This document shows, in pieces, positions 12,997 through 25,029 of a DNA stretch of 64,000 bases. A program made the translations under genes and the position numbers. The stretch is taken from positions 20,093,039-20,157,038 of the forward strand of contig OX457037.1 in assembly GCA_949752735.1 (NCBI GenBank), read 5' to 3'. Within the stretch, counting starts at the first letter, position 1, and every line of letters starts with the position of its first letter. The DNA is from Lumbricus terrestris. Its lineage: Eukaryota > Annelida > Clitellata > Crassiclitellata > Lumbricidae. The notes under the pieces were generated by a model. That model did no database searches and was not told where the DNA came from. It worked only from the letters and a program-made list of their open reading frames with translations.

Positions 12997-13521
12997 TCCA
13001 CGTGCACAGAGGAGCACGGGACACACGCTTTAACCAATACAGCTTACCGAATCAGTGCTTAACTTTACGGCTCTGCATTCCGTGCGATTTTCTAATCCCT
13101 TGTGGTTCTCTTTGTCACGGCGTACAGAACGTCAGTTTTTAGATGGTTGGATTAGTAGAGATGTTGATTGTAGCGTTCGTTGGAGTTACTTTGTGTAGTG
13201 AGTAGGGAAATGGGTTTGTATAAATTTTAAAAAACTTGGGGTAAGTACAGTCACCAAATCTAATTTCTCAGAAAAAAATCGAGCTGACGGATACATAAGT
13301 ATAAAAATTATAGCTGAATTCATCTGCAGGTGAAATATTTCGATTTAACACAAATATGTGAAGGCAGTAAATGAGCTATAGGCGCGCGCACAAAAAGAAT
13401 TGTACATCAGCACCATAAAAATTGGGCTACACAAATGCTTTGAGCCTTGAATAGTATTGCGCTATAAAAAATATGACTGACTCAGTCACGGGTGTGACAG
13501 CGAAACCGTTGGTAGTAGGCC

Positions 13522-13737
13522 CAGGACTTTACGTGTGGCTGGACGGTCATGGACGGCGTCTATGCACTTAAAAAATATGAACGCCGTCCTACAACTTATT
13601 GGCCAGCGCAGCCTGAAAAGGTAAGGGCGTCCACCGTCCAGGCACTTCTTCTGAAGTGGTAAGGGACGTCCAGGCACTTCTTCTGAAAAGGTATACAATA
13701 CGTCCAGGTACTTATTTTCCCACACGTTAAGCACTTG
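13522..13737. mobile_element. hAT-like MITE, copy 1
   Basis: Ends resemble CAGGACTTTACGTGTG and CACACGTTAAGCACTTG. The interior shares ACGGTCATGGACGGCGT, GAACGCCGTCCT and a GGCACTTCTT block with the shorter copy at 22469-22625. The GTCCAGGCACTTCTTCTGAA block is repeated within it. Flanks (TAGTAGGCC against TAGTAGCC) suggest a decayed duplication. Confidence 0.6.
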
Positions 13738-13739
13738 TA

Positions 13740-14430
13740 GTAGCCTATAATACGACCTCATAGAAAGCGAAAGTATTCTGGTTTCTGAGCAATCACAACG
13801 CTTTTTGTCGGCTCAGGTGTGAAACGTTACGAAATCAGCGCACTAAAGACTGTCCGGTTTCCAATTTAAAATCGCACCATTAAAGATACATTTCTGTGTT
13901 GTTTTTATTATAAGGTTTAACTCTTCCTCTAAAATATTTTCCACAGTTTAATCATTTCAGAGCAGTAGAAGGATTTTGGGGCTTTTTAACGTAAGCTTAT
14001 ACGACGTTCTTCACAAAATGTTCATTTCTGATATTGAATAATTTGGATTTGTCCGGTTGCAGAAGTCTAGGCTATACTTCTGCGCAGAAAAATAGTAAAG
14101 AAGTCATTGTCATCGAAGTGGCAGTGATTTACCATGAAGAATGGGAAGGGAAAGACGGGGTTGTGCAGTTCTAAAAATAAATTACTTTTAAGAAGACCTG
14201 GAAGAGTTTAAGGTTGATCGAAATGACACCGAGTTAGAATGTTATAATACGTGGGCGAAATTTCGTATTGCCTGACAATAGTGATGCAATGCCTGACAAT
14301 AGCGATGTAATGCATGCTTATTGCCTAATGCAACGGGAGTCAAAATAAGAGTTTCCTATATATAAATTATATAATGTATGTTGACTATAATTTATAAAGC
14401 GTGTCTTTTCTACTTATTATCTATAATCAC
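13740..14430. other. Non-coding stretch
   Basis: No gene is recognised. Two near copies of an ATGCCTGACAATAG word occur at 14267-14306. Confidence 0.4.
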
Positions 14431-14584
14431 TGTTGACGCAACACCAATTTAAAACAACCATGCATTCGTTGAAATTGCACGCATCTCTCATTCCTGGCGT
14501 TATCGAATATCTCCGTTCGCTCAGAGTCCAAAAGAACTTCCTCCCGGGGGTTACTCGTCAACGGCTATTCGTCCTGGTGTTCCA

Positions 14585-14720
14585 GAATTCACCATGCACC
14601 ACCGGTTTCCGGCGATGCCAGTCCCAAGCTTGGATAAAAGAGGAGGGCAACGTCCAAGGTCCTAGCAACCGCAAGATGTCCTTCAACCTGGAAATTACTA
14701 AACTGATCCTCAGGTTTCGA
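14585..14720 (+). mobile_element. RTE-like LINE 3' UTR fragment
   Basis: The words GATGCCAGTCCCAAGC, TTGGATAAAAGAGGAGGGCA resemble the 3' end of RTE-type LINEs known from many animals (GATGCCAGTCCCAAGCCTGG, ATAAA). Related words recur at 34.44 kb and, inverted, at 43.95 kb. No reverse transcriptase is attached. The assignment is from memory of the family and should be checked by a repeat-library search. Confidence 0.5.
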
Positions 14721-15076
14721 GGTCCCGAAAATAAAGTCGTTAATACTTGACGTTCGTATGTGGTAAGCTTTTGGGATTACTAGGACCATTTTTAATCATT
14801 AATAAGACCGCATTCCAACTTGCAGACCATCACACATAATCCAAGCTCGTATCCTTTCAACTTGTCTTTAAACTCGCCAAAATAACTTCCTCCACTTCTT
14901 CGGAGCCCTCATACTGGTATCGCATCGGAAAAGTTGGTTTCTTGAGGCGCTAAATAAGTTGTCAAATACAGTGCTATTAAATCATACGATGCCGGATACT
15001 ACAACGTACGATACACTTTCGTCTATCGCTCTACTCTTCCAAACTGCATGCAATCATTACATCATGTATTACTTGC

Positions 15077-15191
15077 CTTCGTGCACTCCTCGTTCCTCAC
15101 GATGATCCGCTCGGATCGGAGAGTCGCCTTCAGATGATCCACTGAACAAATCCCAGTCGTCAGTTTCAGTTCGATCACCAACAGTCAGTTC
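15077..15191 (-). CDS. Internal exon of unrecognised acidic protein (exon Z)
   Basis: A minus-strand exon of 115 nt, open throughout in one frame. It begins after the acceptor ATAATTATACAG and ends at CACGAAG followed by GCAAGT, a match to the consensus of rare GC-AG introns. It starts in phase 0 and ends in phase 1, exactly what the exon at 7866-7993 needs. The 38 codons are acidic and polar (TETDDWDLFSGSSEGDSP). With exons A and B it gives about 143 codons of an acidic, intrinsically disordered-looking protein, perhaps nuclear. The start codon and first exon are not found; the GC-rich region just upstream on this strand (15.2-16.2 kb) is a plausible promoter or 5' UTR. Confidence 0.5.
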
Positions 15192-15199
15192 CTGTATAA

Positions 15200-16300
15200 T
15201 TATGGTCAGAAGCACACAGCTCGGTTCGTCGTAGATTTCCCCGGGGCAGAAGACACATACGCGAGCAGACCGTCGGCTAGTCGAGCTCTACAGCGACGTT
15301 GATCGTCTGCCTGAGACGGGTCTCCTTCCAGAGAAGAGCAGCCAGACCAAGCATACAGGAGACCAGCTGCAGGCGGGCGGGCAGGCAGGCAGGTAAACAA
15401 ACAGCCAGGCAGGCGCGTCGCCTATTCACCGGTTGAGTCGCCGTGTTATCCTCTCCCGCGGCCACTCGAAATAATTTCAGACTCAAAATTCTAACGGACC
15501 CTATTACGAGCACGACGACTACGACTGGGGAAGCCTAGGAGGGCGCTGCTTTCGACAGCCCTGGCTGCCCCGATGGAGAGGGAAGGAGAGGGAGTGAGAG
15601 TGAGCCCAAAATATGGATGGTCTCTTATCGCAGGAACGTCGTTGAGCCCTCTCTCTCTGTTTGCCCAGCTGCCTTTCTCGTAGTCGTCCGCCGATGCTAA
15701 CCCTCCCGACTCCTCCTCGCCCGCGTCCCTCAAACAGTCTCTCTCTCTCTCAAGATGTTTCCCCAACGCAAACAACGCGCGACTCCTCAGCGACCGAGAG
15801 GGGAAATGATCTCTTGAATAGTTTTCAGCCGGTCTTCCTACATAACTCTCATAACAACAATAATTACAGCCAGAGTCGAAGAGGAGCTGCAGACCCTCTC
15901 TCTCTCAATCTCTCTCACTTGCCCGTACCGTGCCGATGCGAGTTGTGTATTGCAACTGTGGAGCTGCCGCCGCCGCAGCGTAAACGATGACTGAAGGCTC
16001 GTAGGCCAGAGGCCCACGTCGGCCCTTCGTTCATTCATAAGTCGTTCGTATACGCACGCTGGGTCGGTGGCTGGCTGGCTGGTTGGCTGTAGAAGGCCGC
16101 AGGCTTCGTTTTTGAAAGAAAGACACGCATATGTATAGCCAAACACAGAGGACAGAGTAAAAGAGAGAGAGACGGAGACAGACTTCGAAAAAGACCGTGT
16201 ACGGGGTTTTCGAGCCTGGCTGACTGACTGACTGATTGAGGAGAGGTGGAGGGGGGGGGTGGTTAGAGAAAAATAGGGGAGGGAGGCGAGAGGGCTGTTG
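15200..16300 (-). other. GC-rich, possible 5' region of the minus-strand gene
   Basis: Noticeably more GC- and CpG-rich than its surroundings, with short CT tracts near 15720-15755 and 15895-15920. It lies directly upstream (minus strand) of the exon at 15077-15191, so it may hold the first exon and promoter. I could not pick a start codon or donor with confidence. Confidence 0.3.
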
Positions 16301-16737
16301 GCTGTCGTTGGTCAACTGTGTGCGTCTGCACCGAGTGTCGCTCTCTATCTCTGTATGTTTCTCTGTGTATCTCTGTGTCTTTGTCTGTCTGTCTGTCTCT
16401 CTCTGTCGCATTTCCCTGTGTGCTTGTTCTTGCTGGCCCTTGTCTGTCTTCTATTTTTTTACGGTTTCCTGTCTTCTTGCGTCTGTCATCAACGCCATAT
16501 CCTTTTGTTACTTTCCCCTCCTCCTTGTACCTTTCCCTACCGCTCTGTGTGCCTATCTTTTACTCCCGTGTCTTACTGTGTTCATCCACTATGCCTTCCG
16601 CTCCTCTGCTCTCCTCTCCAATCCTCATAAGAATTTTTCCGAAATTATTACCAACTATATGCATTGTCGTTTCCAGTCAAATGACACGCATAGGTATAGC
16701 CAGACATGCATGGAGAAAGGAGGAGAGAACTTTATGA

Positions 16738-16752
16738 CACATCCTGTCCCTC

Positions 16753-16817
<65 letters not shown>

Positions 16818-16950
16818 CTCCCTCTCCCTCTCCCTCTCCCACTCCCTCTCCCACTCCCTCTCCCTCTCCCTCTCCATCTCCATCTCCCTCTCCCTCTCCC
16901 TCTCCATCTCCATCTCCCTCTCCCTCTCCCTCTCCCTCTCCCTCTCCTCC
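16738..16950. repeat. Hexanucleotide array CCCTGT then CCCTCT
   Basis: About twelve CCCTGT units followed by CCCTCT units with occasional CCATCT. The strand is pure pyrimidine over much of its length, creating Pro/Ser/Leu and Arg/Glu frames. Confidence 0.95.
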
Positions 16951-17290
16951 ATGCCGTTATAAGCCTACGCACTTCATACGCGTGTGCCCATCTAGCTTCC
17001 CCTTCTCTCTTTGAACCATGCCTCTGTTTGTATATGCCTCGTTCGGTATACTTTCCTGTCCCTCCTTGACTCTCCCTGCCTCTCCATCCCCTCTCCCCCT
17101 CTCCCCTCTCTGTTTCTGCATATCCCCTCCTCTCTCTCCCCCTTTCTTTCCGCCATGCACCGCCCTGCAGTCTATATGGGACACTCGCCGGTCTCTCTCC
17201 ACTCCAGCGACTATTATTCCACAGCTAATGTTCCATATTAAATACTCCTCATTGGGTCAGATAAGATTACAGAAGCCACAGCCAAACGAA
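16951..17290. other. Pyrimidine-rich non-coding stretch
   Basis: CT-rich degenerate sequence continuing from the hexamer array. No gene is seen. Confidence 0.5.
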
Positions 17291-17299
17291 CAGGAACAG

Positions 17300-18125
17300 G
17301 GACAAGTGCAGCAGACAGACGGACAAGTACAGACAGACAAACAGACTGAAGAGGACATAAAATAATGGGGATAAAGATTTAGTTTTGAGGTGAAGGAAAA
17401 TGGATACGCGCAGACAAGCAGGCGTACGTTGAGACAAACTGACAAAGAGACAGACAGACAGACAGGCAGACAGACAGACAGGCAGACAGACAGACAGGCA
17501 GACTCAGAGATTGAAAGAGACATACATAAAGAAACAGAGGCTACGAGACCCACAGTCCCACAGAGATGAAGACAGAGAGATACAGAGAAGGACAGAAAGT
17601 AAGACAAACAGGCAGAGAGAAACACAGAGAAATTAAGCAACGGACTGAGAGAAGAACAAATACACGAACAGAATGAAAGACACAGAAAATGGCAGACACT
17701 CAAAGGCAGACAGACAGAAAGACTCAGAAACAGGGCGAATGAAGCGAACGCAAGCACTCACATGCACACATACATGCACACATACATGCACACATACATG
17801 CACACATATATAGTCAGATATATATCTATAGTGATTGATCGACAGCAAGTGAAAGTGTGGGGGTAAGGAGGTAAGAGAGACAAAGGTTGTGTGTTTGCGT
17901 GCATGCGTGCGTCTGTGTGACAGATAGCGAGAGGCAGAGACAGAAAGACAGAGAGAGAGAGAGAGGGAGGGAGACAGAGACAGAGGCAAAGACAGAGACG
18001 AAGAGACAGAGACAGACAGAGAGAGATACATGCATTCATACGCGCACAGACAGGCAAACAAACAGGTGTACTGACAGACAGATAGGCAAACAACCAGACA
18101 GACAGAGAAACCGAACTCTCATGCA
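17300..18125. repeat. GACA/GAGA-rich purine-biased region
   Basis: Imperfect CAGACAGA, AGAGACAG and CATACATG arrays, including a short tandem CATACATGCACA block at 17760-17808. All frames here are low complexity. Confidence 0.85.
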
Positions 18126-18471
18126 CGCGCAGCCGAAAAAGAAAGAGCAGAGTATTAAAGTTAAAATTAATTTCACAACATAATTTTATAATTTTATAGT
18201 TGAGTTATGGATAATGGAAAGTCAATGGAGGCTGAGGTTCAAAATTCTGCAGAACTGAAAGATTTCTGATCTCTTGCGACATCAATAAAATTATAGCCAA
18301 CTCTGATATCAAATAATCAAAACGAGTTTAGTGACAATATAAGCAACTATGGCTCATTAATTTTGACGCTATTATAGCTTAACGGTAATCTGCGTAAGGC
18401 TAGGAAAACGAAACACAGAGGTGGAGAGAAAGCGAGATGGGAAGAAAGATATTTACACGTTGACTAGTGGG

Positions 18472-18473
<2 letters not shown>

Positions 18474-18567
<94 letters not shown>

Positions 18568-18650
18568 TGTGTGTGTGTGTGTGTGAGAGAGAGAAAGTGA
18601 GAGAGAGAGAGACAAACAAACAAACAGACAGACAGACAAAGACAGACCAT
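18474..18650. repeat. GA microsatellite with GT insert
   Basis: A nearly pure GA run at 18474-18566, a GT run at 18567-18584, then further GA and CAAA/CAGA repeats. Confidence 0.95.
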
Positions 18651-19140
18651 TGAGATACAGAGATAGACATCCAGAGTCAAAGATACACAGAGGAAGTGGC
18701 AGATACATACAGAGGTACATAAAGATACATAAGAACAGCGAATAGAACACAACAATTATAAGGAAATAGCAGAGCAAGCAATGCAGCCAAATATAAACTG
18801 AGCATATAATACGTATACATTCGTATAAGTCGGGGACATAGTACACGAACAAAATACAGCAAATGTCTTTATCACTAATTGGTGAGTCACAATGGTTTTC
18901 GATATATTTATAAATAGGATTAACACGAACTCAAAGCCTTGCAGCTGTTCTAATTATAGACACCCATGCTATGGATTCAAAATAAGGTCGAACCTGTGAG
19001 TAAAGACGGGTACTATCGTAATCTCGATATTTATATATCGCCACAAAATCGAGGAGTCGTCATCGCGGTCACCAGGTTATTCACTGGACCTCTGACGTGT
19101 GCAAGGTTTATATATCTCGATACTATCAGGATATACTCTC

Positions 19141-19319
19141 GAGGATCCTGTGTGGCCGAGTGGGTTGTAGCCCGCTCGCCGCGCCGGCGGAGCGGGTTCG
19201 ATTCCCCGGTCGGATCTTTACATACTGCGGGTGGCTCGGTCGCAATATAAACGTGGAGTCGACGCTGAAATCATCTTCGATATGAAAAAGAGTCGTTAAA
19301 CCCATACATTTCATTTTTT
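19141..19319 (+). mobile_element. Complete tRNA-derived SINE with 14-bp target duplication
   Basis: The tRNA-like head has an A box (TGTGGCCGAGTGGGTT) and a perfect B box (GGTTCGATTCC). A unique body follows, ending GAGTCGTTAAACCC and a T-rich tail. The element sits between two copies of CAGGATATACTCTC at 19127-19140 and 19320-19333, so both ends are fixed. The head resembles a Ser or Leu tRNA. The tail differs from that of the SINEs at 45, 56 and 57 kb, so it is a separate family using another LINE partner. Confidence 0.9.
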
Positions 19320-19415
19320 CAGGATATACTCTCAGCACCACTGATTTCAACTGCAGCATATAACTAGTATACGTTATAACTGAAACAAGCGCAATAAATT
19401 TTTTATGGTATTATT

Positions 19416-19765
19416 TTGGGTTCTATTGTATTGCATTGTATTATGTTGTGTTGTACTGCACTATGCTGTATTGTATTGTATTGCATTGCATCGAATCGCA
19501 TCGCATCGAAATGTATGGTATGGTATTGCATTGTATTGTGTATGACCATTTATAAAGCGCTTCTCTCAGCTAAAACCTTTCAGGAACGCTCCCAGAGCGA
19601 TCGACCCATATAGAGAAAAGGCTTGTAGTGAGGCGAGAGAAAGATGAGGATGGATAGACTGATGGTGAACCGACAGGGACCTGTGCAAGTAAAGCATCAG
19701 TCCTGAACAAAGATCCTTAGACTCTGTGAAGTCAGAGGACCTAAGAGGACGCAGCAAAGGGGCAA
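19416..19765 (-). mobile_element. LINE 3' end with (ACAAT)n-type tail
   Basis: On the minus strand: CTGGGAGCGTTCCTGAAAGG, then GAAGCGCTTTATAAATGG, followed by a degenerate ACAATACAATGC tail running to about 19416. This is the same 3' structure as the LINE at 25-26.8 kb. The ORF2 part upstream is too degraded to read. Confidence 0.65.
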
Positions 19766-20124
19766 AGAGGGGACGAAGTATGTATAGTCAAACCACGCAA
19801 TTTGCATAAATGAAATGCTAACATGTGTCTTGTCTTGCTAACCTACTAATTCAATAATAATTATAACTTGCTTACTTATATAATAATTACTGCTTCTGGT
19901 TTTGTGCCTCGTAACATATATAGTATATACATATGCACAATTATACATATATACATATAATATATATAGTCAGTTAAAAATTGTCCCACGTGACTCTCTC
20001 GATGATGAACAGCTTTTCCTTGAACGTCCAATTATCTCCATTTGTCATCATCCAATCCAGCATCGTCTGTCTTCGTCTTAATCTTTGTCTACTTCTTAAT
20101 TACTTACATGTACCTACGCAATCA

Positions 20125-20215
20125 GACAGACAAAAAGACAGACAGACAGACAGACAGACATACGGACGGACGGACAGACAAACAAACAGACGGACAGACA
20201 GGCATGCAGACCTGC
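20125..20215. repeat. GACA microsatellite
   Basis: Imperfect GACAGACAGACGGACG array. Confidence 0.85.
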
Positions 20216-20324
20216 AGAGTTGTTGAGAGAACAGATTCACATCCAGACGTATATGCACAGATAGATTTGGACATCCAGATCACCAGAGACACCAAAGACA
20301 CATAAACGTACAAAGAGCCAGACG

Positions 20325-20364
20325 CTCTCTGTCTCTCTCTCTGTCTCTGTCTGTCTCTCTCCCA

Positions 20365-20453
<89 letters not shown>

Positions 20454-20545
20454 ACTGGTATGTCCGTCTGTCTGTCTGTCTGTCCTTCTCTCCGTTCTGT
20501 TTGTCCGTCTGTCTGTCTCTCTGTCTGTCTGTCTCTCTCTGTAGG
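20325..20545. repeat. CT microsatellite with GTCTGTCT block
   Basis: A near-pure CT run at about 20370-20450, followed by TGTCTGTC repeats. It is the pyrimidine-strand counterpart of the GA run at 18.5 kb. Confidence 0.95.
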
Positions 20546-20799
20546 CCTTGGGCCTCTGGAGCCATCAGTCGGTCTATACGATAGGCCTACAAAATCACGC
20601 GCATGCACGCACACAAAGAACGCAGACCCGCAAGGACGGGACGCAGAGGCCTACACACCCATACAGCAAACACAAGCACACGCACGCATACAGGCACACA
20701 CACTTTCAGGCATACGCAGAGACAAACAAACGGCGTTGACTGCGCAGAGGACAGAAACTTATGTTTACAGTGAAAAGACGAAATGAGGTCAGACCCCCA

Positions 20800-21070
20800 G
20801 AGGCGAATCGTGCCCACCACCAACTCCACCACCACCACACCACCACCACCACACCAACACCACCATACGCAGCTCCATTCATAAAACTCTGCTATACGTC
20901 GAGCGAGGGAGTGAGTAAAGGGGAGGGGAGAGAGTGGTGCCATGGGGTGGTTAGGCAGGGTGAAAGAGCAAAGAAAATGGGTAAACGAACAAGATGCGTG
21001 GGTGTGCTCTGATTTTTCACTTCTTAACCACCCTCCCACTCCACCCCACCCCACCCCACCCACCCCATTT
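20800..21070. repeat. CAC-rich and CCCCA-rich low-complexity patches
   Basis: A CACCAC run at 20815-20870 and a CCACCCCACC run at 21025-21068. No gene is seen. Confidence 0.7.
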
Positions 21071-21539
21071 CTCTTCTCCGGCCGAGTCTTGGGCTGCCTA
21101 CAGCGCAAGAGTCGGTTGGGCGAAATCAGAAACGCCATTGAAGCCCAACAACCGCTTTTATAAAAACAAATTGAATTATAGCAGGCTTTGTACGCCGCAA
21201 CCAGACATTTGCATAATAAATTAACGGCAATAATTTGCATAATAATGATCGGGTAATTCGATATTCGTGCCGGGTGGATAGGTCTCCGTCAGTCTTTTTT
21301 CATTCGAATGCGTCTTTTGTGCTCTGTATTATTATTATGGCTTTGTCAGAAGTCAATGTCATTAGCCATTGTAATCAACAGAGTTCTAAAGATCTGCTGT
21401 GTCGTAACTCAAAATCGATGGCTACACCCCAGTGATAGCGCAGTCTGCTAAAATAATGTGTTTGTTGCTGTATGACATTGCTGCATCATAATATCAAGGA
21501 TGAATAGTGTCGCCCTCCGCCTTTATAGAATCGTGTTTT

Positions 21540-21760
21540 TGCTACTTTTGTTGCGTTACGTTTTTGAATCGTCAAAAAACGGTGGGTGGCCTCACTAAAA
21601 GTGATAATGTTTGCTCTGTTTGAGATATTTTGCTGAAATCTGGCCATCATGTGTATATATATGAATTGTCTTTATGGCTGTAAAATGTCTTTTCGAAATT
21701 CTTACTTCTGGCCAAGACATTGGCAAAAACATTAGTTTTTTGCCCACCTAGCATACAGAC
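21540..21760 (-). mobile_element. Single unit of the foldback element family
   Basis: This matches, in the same orientation as its right arm, the ~190-bp unit of the foldback element at 27616-28197: TTTTTGAATCGTCAAAAAAC, GGTGGGTGGCCTCACTAAAA, GTGAT, ATCATGTGTA, GAATTGTCTTTATGGCTGTA, AAATTCTTACTTCTGGCCAA. One terminus is missing, so it is a truncated copy. Confidence 0.75.
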
Positions 21761-22164
21761 CGTGGTAGAAAGATATTTTAACCTTTTAAATAACCAAGCA
21801 TCATTGCTTTTAATTCTTGATCATGAAAGACATCAAATAGACACGATTAGGTGAAAAAATCGAGGTAAATTACAAGATGAGATCGAAAGGACAGGCAGGA
21901 CAGAATGTCATATTGATGGACACAATTAGGTCAAAGAGGACTGTGAATGGGCATGTCATGAGGTTGAAGATGACATAAAATTGACATGACGAGGTCAAAT
22001 TAAATGACACGATTAGGACAATAGGAGGACAGTAAATGACACAATGGAATAAAAATTGGGGGGAATATCAGGCGACGAGGGAGCGGACTGCCCCAGTGCC
22101 CTTATAATGCCGAGAGTGAAAAAACGAAGTCGATGCCATTTCACACCCATAGTAACCTCAGAGT

Positions 22165-22207
22165 TTAAATCAATGAATCAATGAATCAATGAATCAATGA
22201 ATCAATA

Positions 22208-22238
<31 letters not shown>

Positions 22239-22342
22239 AAATCAATAAATCAATAAATCAATAAATCAATGAATCAATAAATCAATAAATCAATAAATCA
22301 ATAAATCAATCAATAAATCAATCAATAAATCAATCAATCAAT
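22165..22342. repeat. AATC tetranucleotide array
   Basis: About 180 bp of AATC/AATA repeats (AATCAATAAATCAATC). Tetranucleotide tails of this kind also end the LINE copy at 23.2 kb, so the array could be an expanded retroposon tail. Confidence 0.9.
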
Positions 22343-22468
22343 TACGAGACTTAAGCTTACGTGTGCTTCTGTTTCTTCGTTATGAACTATATCAACCATA
22401 CTTAGACTACTGCTTGTGCGAGGCGCTATATCAAGGGAGTATAGGGTCTCGATACACTATATGCAGCA

Positions 22469-22625
22469 CAGGGCTTAAAGTGTGACTGGACGGTCATGGA
22501 CGGCGTCCATGCACTTACATGTATATTTTAATATGTGAACGCCGTCCTGCCACTTATAATTGGCCAGCACAACCTGGAAAGGTAAGGGGCGTTTAGGCAC
22601 TTCTTTTCCCACTCTTTAAGCACTG
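22469..22625. mobile_element. hAT-like MITE, copy 2
   Basis: Ends CAGGGCTTAAAGTGTG and CACTCTTTAAGCACTG form terminal inverted repeats. Flanks ATGCAGCA (22461-22468) and CTGCAGCA (22626-22633) agree at 7 of 8 bases, fitting a hAT duplication. The interior matches the element at 13522-13737. Confidence 0.75.
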
Positions 22626-23175
22626 CTGCAGCATATATGAAATGCACTGTAGAGGGTTGAAGGGAGACATGCTATAGTTCAGATTTTATCTATGTCGTCT
22701 TTTGGGCTTGTCAGTAAATTTGGTGGCAAATGACTTCAATAATCGCAGCCTAACTATACATGCAGTTGACATCGAAGATGAATGGATGACAGATATACGA
22801 CAGCATAATGACATTCGGATTGTTTGAACAGGTTTATGGCTGAGTCCATTATGGCTGATAATGCTGCAATCGTAGGCTACACAATATACACGATATCTAG
22901 AATGACGATGTTTCATGTATTTATAGCCACCCGATTATATCCAGTGCAAGTCTATTGCAGACGAAACTGATAATAAACACGATATATATATGATTTATAT
23001 ATAAGTGTTTATGTATATATATAATTATATAATTTATATATTATATCACATACAGTGACAAATTCTATTCCTATAGGCCATTTAGATATCAGTTGGAGCA
23101 CATGGTTTATATATCGCAATATGTCAAATATTTAAATGCCCATGTATGATGCACAATACTGATTAAGATATAGAT

Positions 23176-23350
23176 CAATCAATCAATCAGAATTCATATA
23201 GCGCCCATTCAAGATACCTACTCAGAGGCACTCCCGGTCAAGATCAGGCGAAAAAGGTAGTCACCAACAGTTTGTTAGACTGTGAACAGTTTGGAATGTG
23301 TCGCGTTGTCAAGGAAAGCCCGTTCCAGGTTGTTGGACCAACCACAGAGA
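23176..23350 (-). mobile_element. LINE 3' end (CR1/L2-like) with TGAT tail
   Basis: On the minus strand, the end of an ORF2 (reading VVGPTTWNG, a motif typical of the last part of CR1/L2-type proteins) precedes GGGAGTGCCTCTGAGTAGGT, ATCTTGAATGGGCGCTATA and a TGATTGATTGAT tail. This tail is the closest match in the window to the 3' ends of the SINEs at 56.2 and 57.0 kb. Confidence 0.8.
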
Positions 23351-23399
23351 ATTAGGATATATATTTATTGCATAGATAGGCCTACCATAATTACATGAT

Positions 23400-24055
23400 A
23401 GTCGTTTCTTGTAACAGATGTACATAACATAGCAATAGAACAAATTATATATATGTTATATATATTACCCTATTAATATATAATTTTCTGACTACGTATA
23501 TATAATACACAGAATATATATTATATATAATTATATAGTCGTCTCCTGTTGACAGTGGATGATGCTTAGCCTGCACATGGGTGTGTATAAAACGTGTAAG
23601 AAAACTTGAGCATCAAGTGTTCCCATTGTTTATTGTTGTTTAATGAAGAGTACGATGGAGCCTCAGAACAGTCTTCGCTCTGTGGAGCCGACGAGTCGGG
23701 TATGAGGTGGGTATCACCACTGGGCAATCCACTCACCCATCCCCCCCGGCGGGCAATCATCAATTGAATTGCGTCCGTTATGGGCCTTTATGGGACGCGA
23801 ATGCCGCGCGCCCAGGTTGGAAAATGATTACAGTGAATGGAGTCGAACGCCTGCGGCAGAGCAAAGGCTCTTGGCACCTGACCCCCGATCTGATTGCGTC
23901 AAATAATACTGCTTAGATGAACGCCCGACAGACGACTCCATTGACCACAAATGACCAATTCACGAGCGATGGACCCTCTCTTCACGCCTCCTGAAAGAGG
24001 GCTTGTGTACCCTCCGCGAGCCCGCACCTGCTTCTGTCATGCGATGTCACTTGTA
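23400..24055. other. Non-coding stretch
   Basis: AT-rich TATA-like patches at 23440-23535, then a more GC-rich part at 23700-23900. No gene is recognised. Confidence 0.4.
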
Positions 24056-24058
24056 CTG

Positions 24059-24518
24059 CGCTAAGGACAATGTGCTAAGGACAATGTGCTAAGGACAATG
24101 TGCTAAGGACAATGTGCTAAGGACAATGTGCTAAGGACAATGTGCTAAGGACAATGTGCTAAGGACAATGTGCTAAGGACAATGTGCTAAGGACAATGTG
24201 CTAAGGACAATGTGCTAAGGACAATGTGCTAAGGACAATGTGCTAAGGACAATGTGCTAAGGACAATGTGCTAAGGACAATGTGCTAAGGACAATGTGCT
24301 AAGGACAATGTGCTAAGGACAATGTGCTAAGGACAATGTGCTAAGGACAATGTGCTAAGGACAATGTGCTAAGGACAATGTGCTGAGGACAATGTGCTGA
24401 GGACAATGTGCTAAGGACAATGTGCTAAGGACAATGTGCTAAGGACAATGTGCTAAGGACAATGTGCTAAGGACAATGTGCTAAGGACAATGTGCTAAGG
24501 ACAATGTGCTAAGGACAA
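24059..24518. repeat. 14-bp satellite (GTGCTAAGGACAAT)n
   Basis: About 33 head-to-tail copies of GTGCTAAGGACAAT with almost no variation (two units carry TGAGG instead of TAAGG). Two further units stand at 24979-25006, just before the LINE, and a partial unit (GTGCTAAGGAAG) at 27090-27101 after it. Confidence 0.97.
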
Positions 24519-24825
24519 ACGCAGGTCGCATGCCACCCGTCACATGCTGACATTTTGATTTCATGCAGTTCGGGAGAATAGTACAAAGTAGTTATTTCGG
24601 TCTGAACCCAGCGTGAATTCTTCAAGTTGAGAGAATGAGATTGTACGCTCTTTCTTTCTTTCTTTCTTACACCCGTATTGCTTAGAATAATAATATTCAG
24701 TGTGGATGTCGTTATACTTGCATTGCAATATCTAAGGTTACTGTTTATTGCTCGCGCGTATACGGCAAAGAAATGAGTCGGTTTATTATTTCAAATAAGT
24801 CTCTCTGTTCATCAACGCCTGCGTT

Positions 24826-24978
24826 TGCTATTTGCTATTGGCTATATTGGCTATTGGCTATTTGCCATTTGCTATTGGCTATATTGGCTATTTGCTATTG
24901 GCTATATTGGCTATTGGCTATTTGCCATTTGCCATTGGCTATATTGGCTATTTGCTATTGGCTATATTGGCTATTGAC
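24826..24978. repeat. TATTGGC-type satellite, left block
   Basis: Repeats built from GCTATTGGCTATATTG and GCTATTTGCCATTT words with a higher-order pattern. It lies between the 14-bp satellite and the LINE and has a sister block at 26786-27025. Confidence 0.95.
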
Positions 24979-25029
24979 CGTGCTAAGGACAATGTGCTAA
25001 GGACAAACAATAGAACATATTGACAATAG

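Noticed and set aside
16236..17069. 277-residue plus-strand frame with Pro-Val and Pro-Leu repeats
   Set aside because: Its length comes from the CCCTGT/CCCTCT hexamer array and CT-rich flanks; no recognisable gene structure.
24059..24518. CRISPR-like array
   Set aside because: The 14-bp units are directly abutting with no spacers; it is an ordinary satellite in an animal genome.
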